From assembly GCF_000812565.1 (NCBI RefSeq), contig NZ_JTAM01000052.1, positions 1 through 52,741 on the forward strand: a stretch of 52,741 nucleotides of DNA, in the 5' to 3' direction. This DNA comes from Flammeovirga sp. OC4. Lineage in GTDB: Bacteria > Bacteroidota > Bacteroidia > Cytophagales > Flammeovirgaceae. A program made the translations under genes and the position numbers. Shown here in pieces: positions 17,456 to 26,827 of this stretch; positions within the stretch are counted from its first letter, which is position 1; each line of letters begins with the position of its first letter. Below the pieces are notes generated by a model, which did no database searches, was not told where the DNA came from, and saw only the letters and a list, made by a program, of their open reading frames with translations.

Positions 17456-17630
17456 TTCAAAATATTTTTAAGTTGTACAAAATATTCAGCATTTGAGTAC
17501 TTGAACAAAGTATGGATTTTTGATGCTGTCGGCATTCTATATCAATAGAAGTGTTTTGTAATAATTTATTTTCTAAAGAGTAGTTATTCGCAAACCACAA
17601 AACAACCATTTTTTGCCCTAGTATAAATGA

Positions 17631-17654
17631 AAAAAAGGACCAAAAAATGGTCCT
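17631..17654 (-). terminator. Rho-independent terminator of the kinase-aldolase unit
   Basis: Perfect stem AGGACCA / TGGTCCT with a five-base loop, followed on the minus strand by a run of seven T. It begins about 24 bases after the aldolase stop codon and lies before the sulfatase start. Confidence 0.85.
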
Positions 17655-17677
17655 CTTTAATGGAATGAATAATGTGA

Positions 17678-18361
17678 TCAAACATCTACAGTTTTCAACT
17701 GCAATTTTTCAATATATATTCGTACATCATGAACTAAGTTTTTGATCTCTTGGTAGTCAAAAGTGCCGTCAGTAGACTTCACAAATAACTGACCTCCGAT
17801 CCCTACGCAATACGCTCCTGCATCGAACCATTCTTTCAAATTTTCGAAAGTTGGTTTTACGCCGCCTGTGGGCATGATATTCGTCCACGGCATTGGAGCC
17901 TTTACAGCTTTGATGAAACCTGGTCCACCAACTTGTGTCGCTGGAAAGACTTTAACGATTTCAGCGCCCAACTCTTCTGCTTTTGAGATCTCTGAAATGG
18001 TGCCACAACCTGGGTTCCAAGCGACCTTTCTTCGATTACAGATTTTTGCCATTTCCTCATTGACTATTGGAGAAACAACAAAATCAGCTCCTGTTTGAAT
18101 GTAAAGTGCAGCAGTTGGTGCATCTACAATTGAGCCTATTCCTAACGCAAGTTCTGGAAGAAACTCATTTCTGTAATCAATTAATTTTCTGAAGATTTCA
18201 TGAGCATTGTCGCCTCTGTTGGTAAACTCAAATACTCTCACTCCACCTTCATAACATGCCTTTAAAATATTGATGCTCACTTCTACATCTTTGTGAAAGA
18301 AAACAGGAACAAAGCCTGTTTCCTTCATTTTTAAGGCTACTTCTATTCTTGAAAATTTCAT
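17678..18361 (-). CDS. eda: 2-keto-3-deoxy-6-phosphogluconate (KDPG/KDPGal) aldolase
   Basis: A 227-aa class I aldolase. It cleaves 2-keto-3-deoxy-6-phosphogluconate (or the galactonate isomer) to pyruvate and glyceraldehyde 3-phosphate. The Schiff-base Lys is K137 in IVKVFPA; the conserved Glu is E45 in FEFTNRG; MPTGGV forms the phosphate-binding loop. The frame runs 21 codons further upstream, but that part lies inside the kinase gene. The ATG chosen overlaps the kinase stop by one base (TAATG), which signals translational coupling. This is the last step of anhydrogalactose breakdown in the locus. Confidence 0.92.
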   Translation of the reverse strand: MKFSRIEVALKMKETGFVPVFFHKDVEVSINILKACYEGGVRVFEFTNRGDNAHEIFRKLIDYRNEFLPELALGIGSIVDAPTAALYIQTGADFVVSPIVNEEMAKICNRRKVAWNPGCGTISEISKAEELGAEIVKVFPATQVGGPGFIKAVKAPMPWTNIMPTGGVKPTFENLKEWFDAGAYCVGIGGQLFVKSTDGTFDYQEIKNLVHDVRIYIEKLQLKTVDV

Positions 18362-19359
18362 TATCTGACTATTTTTCCTGTTCCGTTGGTTGCTATAAAA
18401 TGTTTTACTTCCTCTACAGAACAAATATTCTGATCTCCTTCAATAGTGTGTTTGATGGCTGATGCTGCAATCGCAAAATCAATCACTTCTTGTAGAGATT
18501 CTATGTTTCTTAAACCATAAATTAAAGCTGCCATAAAAGAGTCTCCCCCTCCTACTCTGTCTACAATATGTGTAAGATCATATTGCTGACTTCTGTATAC
18601 TTTCTGCCCGTCATATAATGCACCACTCCAAGTATTGTGATTGTTTGAGATCACACCCCTTGAAGTAAAAACTACAATTTTACAGTTTGGAAAACGTTGC
18701 ATTATCTTGTCTCCTTCAATCTGAAAATGGTAGTCTTCAATCGTGTCATTTAAGACATCAACATCAGGGTGTGTGCCTGACATCACATGATTGAATTCCA
18801 TTAGTTCCGGCATCACTTCTTCTGCAGATTTGCCCCACTTCCAAAGGTTTCCTCTGAAATTATAATCCATCGAGATTTTTAAACCTCTCTGAGCCGCTTG
18901 TTCTAATCCTTCTAATAGTGCTTCCTTGGCACCTTCAGAAACCGCCGGCGTAATCCCCGACCAGTGAAACCAATCAGCATCTTTGAAGATGGTGTCCCAA
19001 TCCAGCATTCCTCTTTCCAATGTAGCGGTAGAAGAATAAGCTCTATCATAAACCACTTTACTAGACCTTCCACATGAGCCATTTTCGTAATAGTATAGAC
19101 CCATTCTTTCCCCTCCATAAAGGATATCTGAGGTGTCTACACCAAAGCTATTCAAGTGACGAACAGCACTGAGTACCATATCATTTTTAGGCACTCTTGT
19201 GATGTATTTTATCTGCTCTCCAAACTGCCCCAGAGAAACGGCCACATTTGCTTCAGCTCCTCCAAAATCAATATTCAAAGACTTGGTCTGTTGCAAACGC
19301 TGATTTCCTGGAGAAGATAACCGAATCAAGAGTTCTCCAAAACTTACAATCTTCTTCAT
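18361..19359 (-). CDS. kdgK: 2-keto-3-deoxygluconate/galactonate kinase (PfkB family)
   Basis: A 332-aa ribokinase-fold sugar kinase. The N-terminal FGELLIRLS, the GGAEANVAVSLGQFG motif around residues 33-47 and the C-terminal VDRVGGGDSFMAAL with catalytic Asp at 273 mark the PfkB family. The GELLxRLS start and overall form match KDG kinases. It would phosphorylate the 2-keto-3-deoxy sugar acid made by the cycloisomerase branch. I chose the ATG ten bases after the GH86 stop; the frame extends seven codons further into the GH86 gene. GH86, kinase and aldolase thus form one tight transcription unit. Confidence 0.9.
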   Translation of the reverse strand: MKKIVSFGELLIRLSSPGNQRLQQTKSLNIDFGGAEANVAVSLGQFGEQIKYITRVPKNDMVLSAVRHLNSFGVDTSDILYGGERMGLYYYENGSCGRSSKVVYDRAYSSTATLERGMLDWDTIFKDADWFHWSGITPAVSEGAKEALLEGLEQAAQRGLKISMDYNFRGNLWKWGKSAEEVMPELMEFNHVMSGTHPDVDVLNDTIEDYHFQIEGDKIMQRFPNCKIVVFTSRGVISNNHNTWSGALYDGQKVYRSQQYDLTHIVDRVGGGDSFMAALIYGLRNIESLQEVIDFAIAASAIKHTIEGDQNICSVEEVKHFIATNGTGKIVR

Positions 19360-19369
19360 TTGTCTCTTT

Positions 19370-21586
19370 TTACTCCACAATTAATTTTTTTGAAATGACC
19401 TGTCCCTCCACTTTTATTTGAACAAGGTAAATTCCTGCTTTAAGAGCAGCTGTATTGATCTCTACCACTTCACCACTTAAAGGAATTGTCTTTAGCTCTT
19501 TTCCTGTAATGTCTGTCAGTTTAATTTCCTCAATATTGAATTGACGTTTAAAACTCAACTGTACTTTTTCTGACTTACTCGGGTTAGGGTATAAAATAAT
19601 TTGTTGCCCTACATCTTCTGCATCAACACTTGTAGGTGGGGTTACGTCTCCATCTCCTCTTTCAATCTCTGTACTGAAATTGAATACTCTCATGTTCACG
19701 CTACTGATATGACCTCCAGACTCTGGGAATTGAATAGTCACTACATTGTTTTTCTCCAATAATTCGTAATCGATTGGCACTTCTACCATACCAAAAAACG
19801 ATCTACGCTGTTCTTGAAGGTCACCCATGATATTGTCATTAGTAACTAATGTCTTTCCGTTGATTTTTACAGTAGGTTTCAAAGACAACCCATGTGCTCT
19901 GCCCATACCAATTCTTAGTACCGCTTCGCCATGTTCTACCAAATCCACATCCGTGAAGTTGAACGTCATTACATTCCCATCGATAGGTTGGTAATAAGTC
20001 GTTGCATAATATTTTGTTTCATCAGAAGTTTCGTCAATTACAAGGTCCGAGTTCATTTCGTATCGGATCAGCATCATTGATTCTGATTGTAATTGTACTT
20101 CTGAAGGAAGCGTTGTAAAAGTTGTTTCTTCAATGGTTGGTGTACCGCTCTTGCTGTAAAGGTGTTGTACTTTTACGTTGTTCAAGTTGGCCTCATCAAA
20201 ACCTTTTACATTTAACGCTACAGTTTGTTGTTGTCTTGTTAAATTATTGAGGACGACATACCCCACCGTTCCTTCTACATAAGCATCCGTTTGGATATCT
20301 ACATTATCAGAAACATGGTCTACTCTTGTACCGTTTACCTCGCTCCAGAAATCATAGAAATTTACTAAGCTAGAGTACACCCAAGTTCCGGTAAGACTCG
20401 CAGGTTCATCTTCTCCTCTGAAAAGCCTCCAGTTATGAGGTACACCGTTTGCGGTTCCCCATGTTGCTTTTAATACAATAAATGGTAAAGCTTTCGCGAT
20501 ATTATCTGCTCTGTCCATAAATGTCATCATCATGGAATTCAACGAAGTGATGTAGTACCAATCTCTCGCAGGTGACCATTGTTGATTGGCCATGGAATGC
20601 ACTTGACAACCATACTCTGAAACCAAGGTAGGTTTCACTACTCCAAACTTATCATAACTTGCGTGATCCAACATGTCTAAAGTAGCTTCAAGGTTACTTC
20701 CTTTACGCATCAAACGCTTTCCTTGAAAAGTAGGCCAATCGTATAAGTGAATCGACCAGAAGTCCATATTTTCACCACTCATATCCATAAACTTGTTCCA
20801 TCGTTTTTCCCAACGTTGGAAATTATCGTAATCAAAGTTCGGGAATGCAGTTGTGTAACCACCTACTTTCATATCTGGGTTCACCTTTTTGACCTCATGT
20901 GCTACAGTATTATGGAATTTGAAGATTTTTTCTAGTGCCTCATCCGTTTCTCCACAATCTTCACATCCAAAGATACCATAAACCGGCTCATTGATGACCT
21001 CAAAATATTCTGGAAGTTTCTCGGTTCCTGATCCATGAAATTCTTTGATAAAATGGGCACAATATTCACCCGTGGCTGTACCAAACGGTTCCTCTTGAGT
21101 ATCATTTTGAGAAAACGCCCAACCTGTTTTGGTCAGTGTACCATCAGGCCAGAAAGGGTGGTGCTGAGTCGCTAAAATGTGTGATTTATTACGGTCAGCA
21201 TAATTATACAGATCAGGTCTGTTGAGGTAATCATTTCTATATGTTTTACCTTTTTCTCTCAAATGATCCAGATCCACAAAACCTGGTCGGTTTGGATCTT
21301 CACGAAGTACAGCATTGATGTTGTAAGTAATGGTTCCGGTATTTCTACCAAAATAAACATCTTTACCATTCATAAAATCATTTTTGATGTCTAACGGACG
21401 GGCATCACCGTACCTTGTCCAATCATTCTCTCGAAGCCCTCCATGTACGCCAATAAACTTTTCTCTATTGAAAGTAGAAACCTCTCCAACGGTGTGTTTT
21501 ACGTTGAGGTTCACGTCTACTTTTGTTGTTTGTGCGATGACTATAAAGGGTAGTAAGTTTAGAATAGTAATAATAATAAATTTCAT
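19370..21586 (-). CDS. GH86 beta-agarase/beta-porphyranase with T9SS sorting domain
   Basis: A 738-aa secreted endo-hydrolase. It has a signal peptide (cleavage after FIVIAQ), then a (beta/alpha)8 barrel to about residue 430: Glu200 in YFEVINEP is the likely acid/base and Glu324 in LVSEYG the nucleophile. Two beta-sandwich domains follow (about 435-520 and 525-650), as in characterised GH86 enzymes. The last 75 residues (ILYPNPSKSEKVQL to KKLIVE) are a Por-type T9SS type-A sorting domain, so the enzyme is exported to the cell surface or medium. GH86 members cut beta-1,4 bonds in agarose or porphyran; the exact substrate cannot be told by eye. It is the only endo-galactanase in the window. Confidence 0.9.
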   Translation of the reverse strand: MKFIIITILNLLPFIVIAQTTKVDVNLNVKHTVGEVSTFNREKFIGVHGGLRENDWTRYGDARPLDIKNDFMNGKDVYFGRNTGTITYNINAVLREDPNRPGFVDLDHLREKGKTYRNDYLNRPDLYNYADRNKSHILATQHHPFWPDGTLTKTGWAFSQNDTQEEPFGTATGEYCAHFIKEFHGSGTEKLPEYFEVINEPVYGIFGCEDCGETDEALEKIFKFHNTVAHEVKKVNPDMKVGGYTTAFPNFDYDNFQRWEKRWNKFMDMSGENMDFWSIHLYDWPTFQGKRLMRKGSNLEATLDMLDHASYDKFGVVKPTLVSEYGCQVHSMANQQWSPARDWYYITSLNSMMMTFMDRADNIAKALPFIVLKATWGTANGVPHNWRLFRGEDEPASLTGTWVYSSLVNFYDFWSEVNGTRVDHVSDNVDIQTDAYVEGTVGYVVLNNLTRQQQTVALNVKGFDEANLNNVKVQHLYSKSGTPTIEETTFTTLPSEVQLQSESMMLIRYEMNSDLVIDETSDETKYYATTYYQPIDGNVMTFNFTDVDLVEHGEAVLRIGMGRAHGLSLKPTVKINGKTLVTNDNIMGDLQEQRRSFFGMVEVPIDYELLEKNNVVTIQFPESGGHISSVNMRVFNFSTEIERGDGDVTPPTSVDAEDVGQQIILYPNPSKSEKVQLSFKRQFNIEEIKLTDITGKELKTIPLSGEVVEINTAALKAGIYLVQIKVEGQVISKKLIVE

Positions 21587-21769
21587 GTCGTGTATTTGCG
21601 TTATAAGTTAATTATGATTGAAGTCCTCTTTTCTTTTGTTTGCTGTTTGGAATATATATTACTTTATAAACTATTGAATAATAGCTGCTATTCGTAAAAG
21701 ACTTCATAGAAAGTAATCAAAATCTAGTTTAAAATGTGGTGTCGGTAATAAATAGATATTTTATAGAAT

Positions 21770-21808
21770 CCATCATTAACCCACTATTTATTAGCGGGTT
21801 AATGATGG
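21770..21808. terminator. 13-bp hairpin between GH117 and GH86
   Basis: Perfect inverted repeat CCATCATTAACCC / GGGTTAATGATGG around a 13-base loop, in the 290-base gap after the GH117 gene. No clean T-run follows on the minus strand, so it may be an RNA-stabilising or partial terminator structure rather than a strong stop. Confidence 0.55.
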
Positions 21809-21877
21809 TGAATGAGTATGGATATTGCAATACAAAATCCATACGTCACTTTGACTATCCACTATTCTTCTATCGAA

Positions 21878-23113
21878 TTATCTTGATGCTTTTGGCTGTT
21901 TTGCCGATTGCTCATTTTTGGCAGTATGAGAAGTTTTTCTCTTACCATGGAAACGTCTGATATGCTGGTAATTGTAGTTGGCATATTTGTGAGTTAGTCC
22001 CCATTCAAAAATTGCGAAAGGCTCATCGCTATTTAAGCTTCTATTAAGTCCCATGGCGTGTGGTGCACCTGGAATAACCGCTTGAATATTAAAATTGATA
22101 CCATCATTAGCGTATTGCACTGTACCTTTTTCCGGTCCGTCTGTTGTGATCAACGACATGATACCGTCTTTGTGCTTGAAAACACAAATCTCATGACCTG
22201 AATTTGAAATCGGGTTGTAAGGTGATTTCACATATGGGCCTAACGGGTTGTCTGCAATAGCTACACCATGACGGATCTGACGACCACCGAAAGTGATTTC
22301 TTCACCCATTTGCTCTCCTTTGTAATACAGATAAAATTTACCTTTGTAAGGAATAATACAAGGATCATGTACTTTATGACTATCAAAGTCTCCTTTCTTC
22401 TCTACCATAAAACGGTTTTGTTCCGTTCCTTTCCAAACACCATTGTCAGCAGGACTTAAGATTGGGTCTTCTAATTTTGTCCAAGGACCGTACGGTGAAT
22501 CAGCATACGCCAAACCCACTTGGTTTTTCGTTCTTACATTATAAGGTGATTTGATTGTCTGATAACATAAGTAATATTTCCCTTCATGTTCCATCACCTC
22601 AGGAGTAAAAACAGAACGATCATCAAATGTTCCTTTTTTACCTCTACTCACTGACAAACCTTCTTCCTTCCAAGTCCATCCATCTACAGATGTGGCATGC
22701 CATATATCACAACGGTCCCAAGGGAATACTTTTTCGTTTTCTACATCTCCTCCGAAACCTTGAGTTTCACCAACTGATTTTGAGTAATACACATGGTATT
22801 TTCCATCAATAAAAAGTAAAGCTGAAGGATCACGTCTAACGACTCCTTCTTCGTAAGCCAAGTCGCCTTTTAAGTCATGTACCGTAAACTGACCAAACCA
22901 CTCATTCGTTAATGTATCAGGCCATGCCAATGCTCTTTTTGAGGCAGCACTTAGATGATTTGGATCTGTAATTCCCAAGAAATCCAGCTTCTCTTTTGAG
23001 ATGTCTACTTTATTTTCGCTGACCCCTGAATGCGGGCCAGTTGGTTTTGTACAAGAAGAGGCGAGTACTGCACCGATCAATAATGACCCTGCAATATTTT
23101 TTACTAAATTCAT
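21878..23113 (-). CDS. GH117 alpha-1,3-(3,6-anhydro)-L-galactosidase, lipoprotein
   Basis: A 411-aa lipoprotein (LASSC, Cys at residue 21) with a five-bladed beta-propeller. It removes 3,6-anhydro-L-galactose from the non-reducing end of neoagaro-oligosaccharides. Candidate active-site residues are Asp95 (RRDPSA), Asp250 (VHDPC) and His307 (SGHEIC); the spacing of the two Asp matches that remembered for Zobellia GH117 (97 and 252). The N-terminal helical segment (about residues 38-70) resembles the swapped dimer segment of the family, and HAMGLNR is also characteristic. The lipid anchor places it in the periplasm or outer membrane. Its product, AHG, feeds the dehydrogenase encoded in the same locus. 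Confidence 0.92.
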   Translation of the reverse strand: MNLVKNIAGSLLIGAVLASSCTKPTGPHSGVSENKVDISKEKLDFLGITDPNHLSAASKRALAWPDTLTNEWFGQFTVHDLKGDLAYEEGVVRRDPSALLFIDGKYHVYYSKSVGETQGFGGDVENEKVFPWDRCDIWHATSVDGWTWKEEGLSVSRGKKGTFDDRSVFTPEVMEHEGKYYLCYQTIKSPYNVRTKNQVGLAYADSPYGPWTKLEDPILSPADNGVWKGTEQNRFMVEKKGDFDSHKVHDPCIIPYKGKFYLYYKGEQMGEEITFGGRQIRHGVAIADNPLGPYVKSPYNPISNSGHEICVFKHKDGIMSLITTDGPEKGTVQYANDGINFNIQAVIPGAPHAMGLNRSLNSDEPFAIFEWGLTHKYANYNYQHIRRFHGKRKTSHTAKNEQSAKQPKASR

Positions 23114-23175
23114 TTTCGTTTATATAATCTAATAATTCAATACTAATTGCGATATTTTAATAAGTCTACTATTAT

Positions 23176-23213
23176 CATCTTTAGCTCACTACTGAAATCG
23201 TGGGCTAAAGATG
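23176..23213. terminator. 10-bp hairpin between transporter and GH117
   Basis: CATCTTTAGC / GCTAAAGATG, perfect stem with an inner CAC/GTG pairing, about 45 bases after the transporter stop. No T-run follows. The loop ACTGAAATCGTGGGC resembles the ACTGAAGTCATGGGC hairpin of the triple-hairpin repeat, so it may be a related dispersed repeat. Confidence 0.5.
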
Positions 23214-23258
23214 AAATAATAAACAATTTATTAACCTAAACCTTAAAAGTGATTTCGG

Positions 23259-24266
23259 TTAGATAAGGCTATTACCAAAAGCGATTACCGTAATGCCCAA
23301 TACCATGCAAGAAAGTCCCACGTAAAGAGATGTTTTGGCTTGTTTTGGAGCCTCTAACCATTCTTTTGTAATCAACCCTCCTACTATAGCAACTCCTACT
23401 GATACCGTATTAAAAATGGCATAACCTACAGTACCGCCGTTTTGACCTAATCTAAAAGCAGCATAGGCAAACAATGCTGAAGCTGCAAAGTTAAAGATAC
23501 CCATTACGGTAGTCAAGATCGTATTTCTTGGTAATTGTGGTGTCACGAAATTGCCCCAAAGGTTCTTTTTCGTTAACTGATAAATGAAATAAGTAGCGAT
23601 TGATAATCCACCAAAAATGTAAATAATATACATTACAACAATTGCACTTACCCACTCTGGATTACCATTGGCTAAAACTGCATCTCTGATGACTCCACCA
23701 CCTACAGTATTTGCATAATTAAAACCTGTTGCTAATAAACCACCTACTACGGCAATAGCGATACCTTTAATCATGTTATCACTCTTCACCTCAGATTCCT
23801 TCTCACTTTCCTGTTGCTTTAAAAGTCCTGCTCGACCGTTGCTCATTACTCCAAATAATACAATTACAATACCCAACATAATGGTACCGAAAACATGCAT
23901 TTCTGGTATACCATCAATCATAAATGGTATAAGTGAACCAATTAGAATGATGGTTCCGATAAACAATGAGAAACCTAAAGAAAGCCCTATATAATTAATG
24001 GCTTTACCCCACATCATCACGCCAATTCCCCAAAGGAAACTTGCTACACCCATCCCCAATAATACGCTATTTGGAATGGCACCTAAAACTTCACCAAAGT
24101 TGTCCACCATAAAATAGGCGGCAATATTTGGAATAATAAAGGTGTTGATCATGAAGAATAAACCCCATGTGTTTTCAAACTCAAATTCTTTTGTAAATTT
24201 TTCTGGTAAGGCATATAAGCCTAACATAAGTCCTGCAAAAATGGACCATAAAACTCCTTCAATCAT
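23259..24266 (-). CDS. RhaT-like sugar/proton symporter (DMT superfamily)
   Basis: A 335-aa inner-membrane protein with ten hydrophobic segments spread over its length and a charged loop near the middle (KQQESEKESEVKSDN). The start EGVLWSIFAGLMLGLYALPEK and the ALPEKFTKEFEFENTW segment resemble the L-rhamnose/H+ symporter RhaT family of the drug/metabolite transporter superfamily. In this locus it is the candidate importer of AHG or galactose from periplasm to cytoplasm. It starts 19 bases after the aldose epimerase stop, so the two are co-transcribed. The specific sugar is inferred from context only. Confidence 0.85.
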   Translation of the reverse strand: MIEGVLWSIFAGLMLGLYALPEKFTKEFEFENTWGLFFMINTFIIPNIAAYFMVDNFGEVLGAIPNSVLLGMGVASFLWGIGVMMWGKAINYIGLSLGFSLFIGTIILIGSLIPFMIDGIPEMHVFGTIMLGIVIVLFGVMSNGRAGLLKQQESEKESEVKSDNMIKGIAIAVVGGLLATGFNYANTVGGGVIRDAVLANGNPEWVSAIVVMYIIYIFGGLSIATYFIYQLTKKNLWGNFVTPQLPRNTILTTVMGIFNFAASALFAYAAFRLGQNGGTVGYAIFNTVSVGVAIVGGLITKEWLEAPKQAKTSLYVGLSCMVLGITVIAFGNSLI

Positions 24267-24285
24267 GATGACAATATTTTGTTAG

Positions 24286-25326
24286 TTAATTAAATGAATA
24301 GATTGTAGTAGAGGTGTAAGGTTCCTCTGGTGTTGTAAATGCTTTAGGTGCACCTTCGATGTTAGGACCGTTAGGATAGCGGTGCGTTTCACAACAGAAA
24401 GCTTTGTATCGTCCGAATTGATCACCGCTTTCTCTTTGTAAATCATTGGAAGTGAAATAACCTGTATAGAATAACATACCGGGCTCAGTCGTCGAGATTT
24501 CCAATGAAATGCCTGTTGCCTTATTTTCAAAAGCAGCTACATTTCTCAATTGATCTTCTTCGTCAAATAAGAAATAATGCTCGCAACCTGTTTCCAACTC
24601 CTCAAATACTTCTGCTAATGGCTTTCCTTCTTTCAAATCCAATACTGTCCCCGCTACTTGCTCTACCTCACCAACAGGAACATTGGTTGGGTCTGCTTTT
24701 AAAAACTTATCTGCTAAGATTTTTGCTGTATGCCCTCCAATCGTTTCTTGAAAACCTGATAAATTGAAATAGGTATGATTGGTCAATGAAATTGGCGTTT
24801 TCTTATCCGTTGTTGCGTGATAAGCAATTTCAATGCTATTATCACTCGAAAGTGTAAAAGTGACTTCCACCACGATATTACCAGGAAAACCTTCTTCCAT
24901 GTCTTCACTCTTTCTTTGGAAAGTAATACTGTCAGCTACTTCTGTACTTAACTCATTGACACATGACCAAAGTTGCTTGTCCAAACCCTTGATACCTCCG
25001 TGCAAGTGATTTGGGCCATCATTTGTTGCTAAAGTGTAGTCCACACCATCTATAGCAAACTTGCCATCTTTAATTCTTGATGCAAATCTTCCCACTGTAC
25101 AACCAAAATAGGGTGCATTGGCTTTATAGGCTTCTGAAAAATAGCCTTCCAACTGATCAAAACCACAGGCTACTTCTGTTAAACCTCCTTCTTTATTGGG
25201 TACTTGAATGGAAGTTATAGTTGCTCCTAATGTCATTATCTTGACGCTCATTCCATTTTTGTTTTGCATTTCGTAGATATGCACTTTGTACCCGTCGTGC
25301 ACTCCAAATAATTTCTGTTTGATCAT
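24286..25326 (-). CDS. galM: Aldose 1-epimerase (galactose mutarotase)
   Basis: A 346-aa beta-sandwich enzyme that interconverts alpha and beta anomers of galactose. Motifs are NDGPNHLHGG (catalytic His), LTNHTYFNLSG (second catalytic His), and CCETHRYPNGPN near the end; the Glu base lies in this last third (TTEPGMLFYTGYF). There is no signal peptide with the ATG chosen, so it is cytoplasmic. A TTG 13 codons upstream is possible but adds Ser/Gln-rich residues that look non-conserved. It would prepare D-galactose released by the GH2 enzyme for the Leloir pathway. It precedes the transporter gene by 19 bases. Confidence 0.93.
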   Translation of the reverse strand: MIKQKLFGVHDGYKVHIYEMQNKNGMSVKIMTLGATITSIQVPNKEGGLTEVACGFDQLEGYFSEAYKANAPYFGCTVGRFASRIKDGKFAIDGVDYTLATNDGPNHLHGGIKGLDKQLWSCVNELSTEVADSITFQRKSEDMEEGFPGNIVVEVTFTLSSDNSIEIAYHATTDKKTPISLTNHTYFNLSGFQETIGGHTAKILADKFLKADPTNVPVGEVEQVAGTVLDLKEGKPLAEVFEELETGCEHYFLFDEEDQLRNVAAFENKATGISLEISTTEPGMLFYTGYFTSNDLQRESGDQFGRYKAFCCETHRYPNGPNIEGAPKAFTTPEEPYTSTTIYSFN

Positions 25327-25510
25327 GTTGCTTGTACTTTGTGGTTGTTCAGTTGAGCTTTTCAAAACCTAATGCTGGATTTCAATTGCCAACTGCTTAA
25401 TTCATTTCAATTCTGAGTTATAGTCGTATTGTGTCCAGTGTTGAGCCTTAGCGTCACTTGGAAAAGGTGAATTACTATTAAAACACCTGTTTGATTTATT
25501 TTTTGATGAA

Positions 25511-25687
25511 GTACTAGGAAAATGACGTGCACCATGACTGAAGTCATGGGCAAGGAATATTGACTTCAACAACACTAAAGTGATGTTTACGTTATCAACC
25601 CTCAAGATTTCAATCTTGATAAGGTTGTCATATTACCTGCCCATAGTTTTAACTATGGTGCACGAAACACCTGTTATTTCCTAGTAC
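25511..25687. repeat. Triple-hairpin repeat, copy 2, bounded by 11-bp inverted repeats
   Basis: The three hairpins seen at 8613-8749 recur here: CATGACTGAAGTCATG, CAAGATTTCAATCTTG, and CCATAGTTTTAACTATGG. GTGCACC and GGTGCAC frame them. The whole is bounded by GTACTAGGAAA and TTTCCTAGTAC, perfect inverted repeats. Just before it (25436-25464) lies TCCAGTGTTGAGCCTTAGCG followed by TCACTTGGAA, a half copy of the palindromic repeat at 35500-35649. Together they occupy the 370-base gap between cycloisomerase and epimerase. Confidence 0.8.
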
Positions 25688-25699
25688 ATAGAATATATT

Positions 25700-26812
25700 T
25701 TATACCTGTTCAGTAACAGTTGCAGCTTCAAAAGAAGCTAGTTTTTCCCAGTCGAAAGTCACTCCCGTACCCGGCTCGTCTGATGCTACTGCTCTGAAGT
25801 TTTCTACTACCAATGGGCGTGTAGTGTATTCATCAATCGGGAAACTATGCACTTCCAACCATCCTGAATTTTCTTGAGAAGAAACAAGACTTACGTGTAG
25901 TTCTTGCATACCGTGAGAACATACTGGAATGTTGTTTTCTTTGGCTAATTTTGCTGCTCTCAACCATCCAGTTACACCACCACAGTTCGAAGCATCAGGC
26001 TGTACGAAAGAAAGTTTTGATTGCTCCATTGCGTATTCAAATTCATGAATAGTATGTAGGTTTTCACCCATTGCTAATGGAACACCCGTTTTCTCTGTGA
26101 TCTCTGCATACCCTTTGTAGTTGTCAGGAATAATTGGCTCTTCAAACCATGTGATATTATAAGGTTTGAACCTTTCCGCACATTCAATGGCTTTTTCAAT
26201 CGACATCGAATAATTGGCATCTACCATAAAAGTGATATCGTCACCAATGTATTCTCTTACCGCTTTGATTCTTTCAATATCTTCGTCAAGGTTTTCTCTA
26301 CCAATCTTAATCTTCACTGCACTGAAACCTTTGTCCATATACGACTGCATATTTTTCAAAAGTTTCTCAATTGGGAACATCAAGTCGATCCCTCCACAAT
26401 AGGCTTTACATGTGTTGTTAGCACCGCCAGCCATTTTCCAAAGTGGTTGGTTCGATGACTTACCTTTGATATCCCAAAGTGCAATATCAATGGCCGAAAT
26501 AGCGAATGAAGCAATACCGCCTCTTCCTACATAGTGAATGTGCCACTCCATAAAATCATAGATCTCATCGATTTGAGTAGCATCTTTTCCTACTAAAGCA
26601 GGACCTAGGTCGTAATCCAACATGGCTTTGATGGCTCTACCACCTTTACCACCTGTATAAGTATACCCCGTACCTTCCATACCATTTTCTAGTGTAATGG
26701 TAGAAGTCACTAATTCAAAGTGGGTATGATCTCCATGTTTGGCATCTGAAAGTACCTCAGGTAGAGGTACTTCAAATAGCCTGTTTTTAACACTAATTAT
26801 TGTAGTCTCCAT
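25700..26812 (-). CDS. Enolase-superfamily dehydratase/isomerase, probable 3,6-anhydro-L-galactonate cycloisomerase
   Basis: A 370-aa mandelate-racemase-group enzyme. Catalytic residues visible: KIK at 167-169 (base), metal ligands Asp198 (VDANYS), Glu224 (FEEP) and Glu250 (MGEN), and His300 (SHGMQELH) as second base. In agarolytic bacteria a member of this group opens the ring of 3,6-anhydro-L-galactonate to 2-keto-3-deoxy-L-galactonate. Position directly behind the aldehyde dehydrogenase (15-base gap, GGAG-type ribosome binding site) and in an agar locus supports that reaction; sequence alone gives only the superfamily group. Cytoplasmic. Confidence 0.85.
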   Translation of the reverse strand: METTIISVKNRLFEVPLPEVLSDAKHGDHTHFELVTSTITLENGMEGTGYTYTGGKGGRAIKAMLDYDLGPALVGKDATQIDEIYDFMEWHIHYVGRGGIASFAISAIDIALWDIKGKSSNQPLWKMAGGANNTCKAYCGGIDLMFPIEKLLKNMQSYMDKGFSAVKIKIGRENLDEDIERIKAVREYIGDDITFMVDANYSMSIEKAIECAERFKPYNITWFEEPIIPDNYKGYAEITEKTGVPLAMGENLHTIHEFEYAMEQSKLSFVQPDASNCGGVTGWLRAAKLAKENNIPVCSHGMQELHVSLVSSQENSGWLEVHSFPIDEYTTRPLVVENFRAVASDEPGTGVTFDWEKLASFEAATVTEQV

Positions 26813-26827
26813 GTCCGTAGTCTCCTC

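Noticed and set aside
17457-17681. Minus-strand open frame of 74 codons between aldolase and sulfatase
   Set aside because: It spans the aldolase terminator; composition is not protein-like.
21736-21960. Plus-strand open frame opposite the GH117 end
   Set aside because: It covers a hairpin and the antisense of the GH117 C-terminus; no start context or family.
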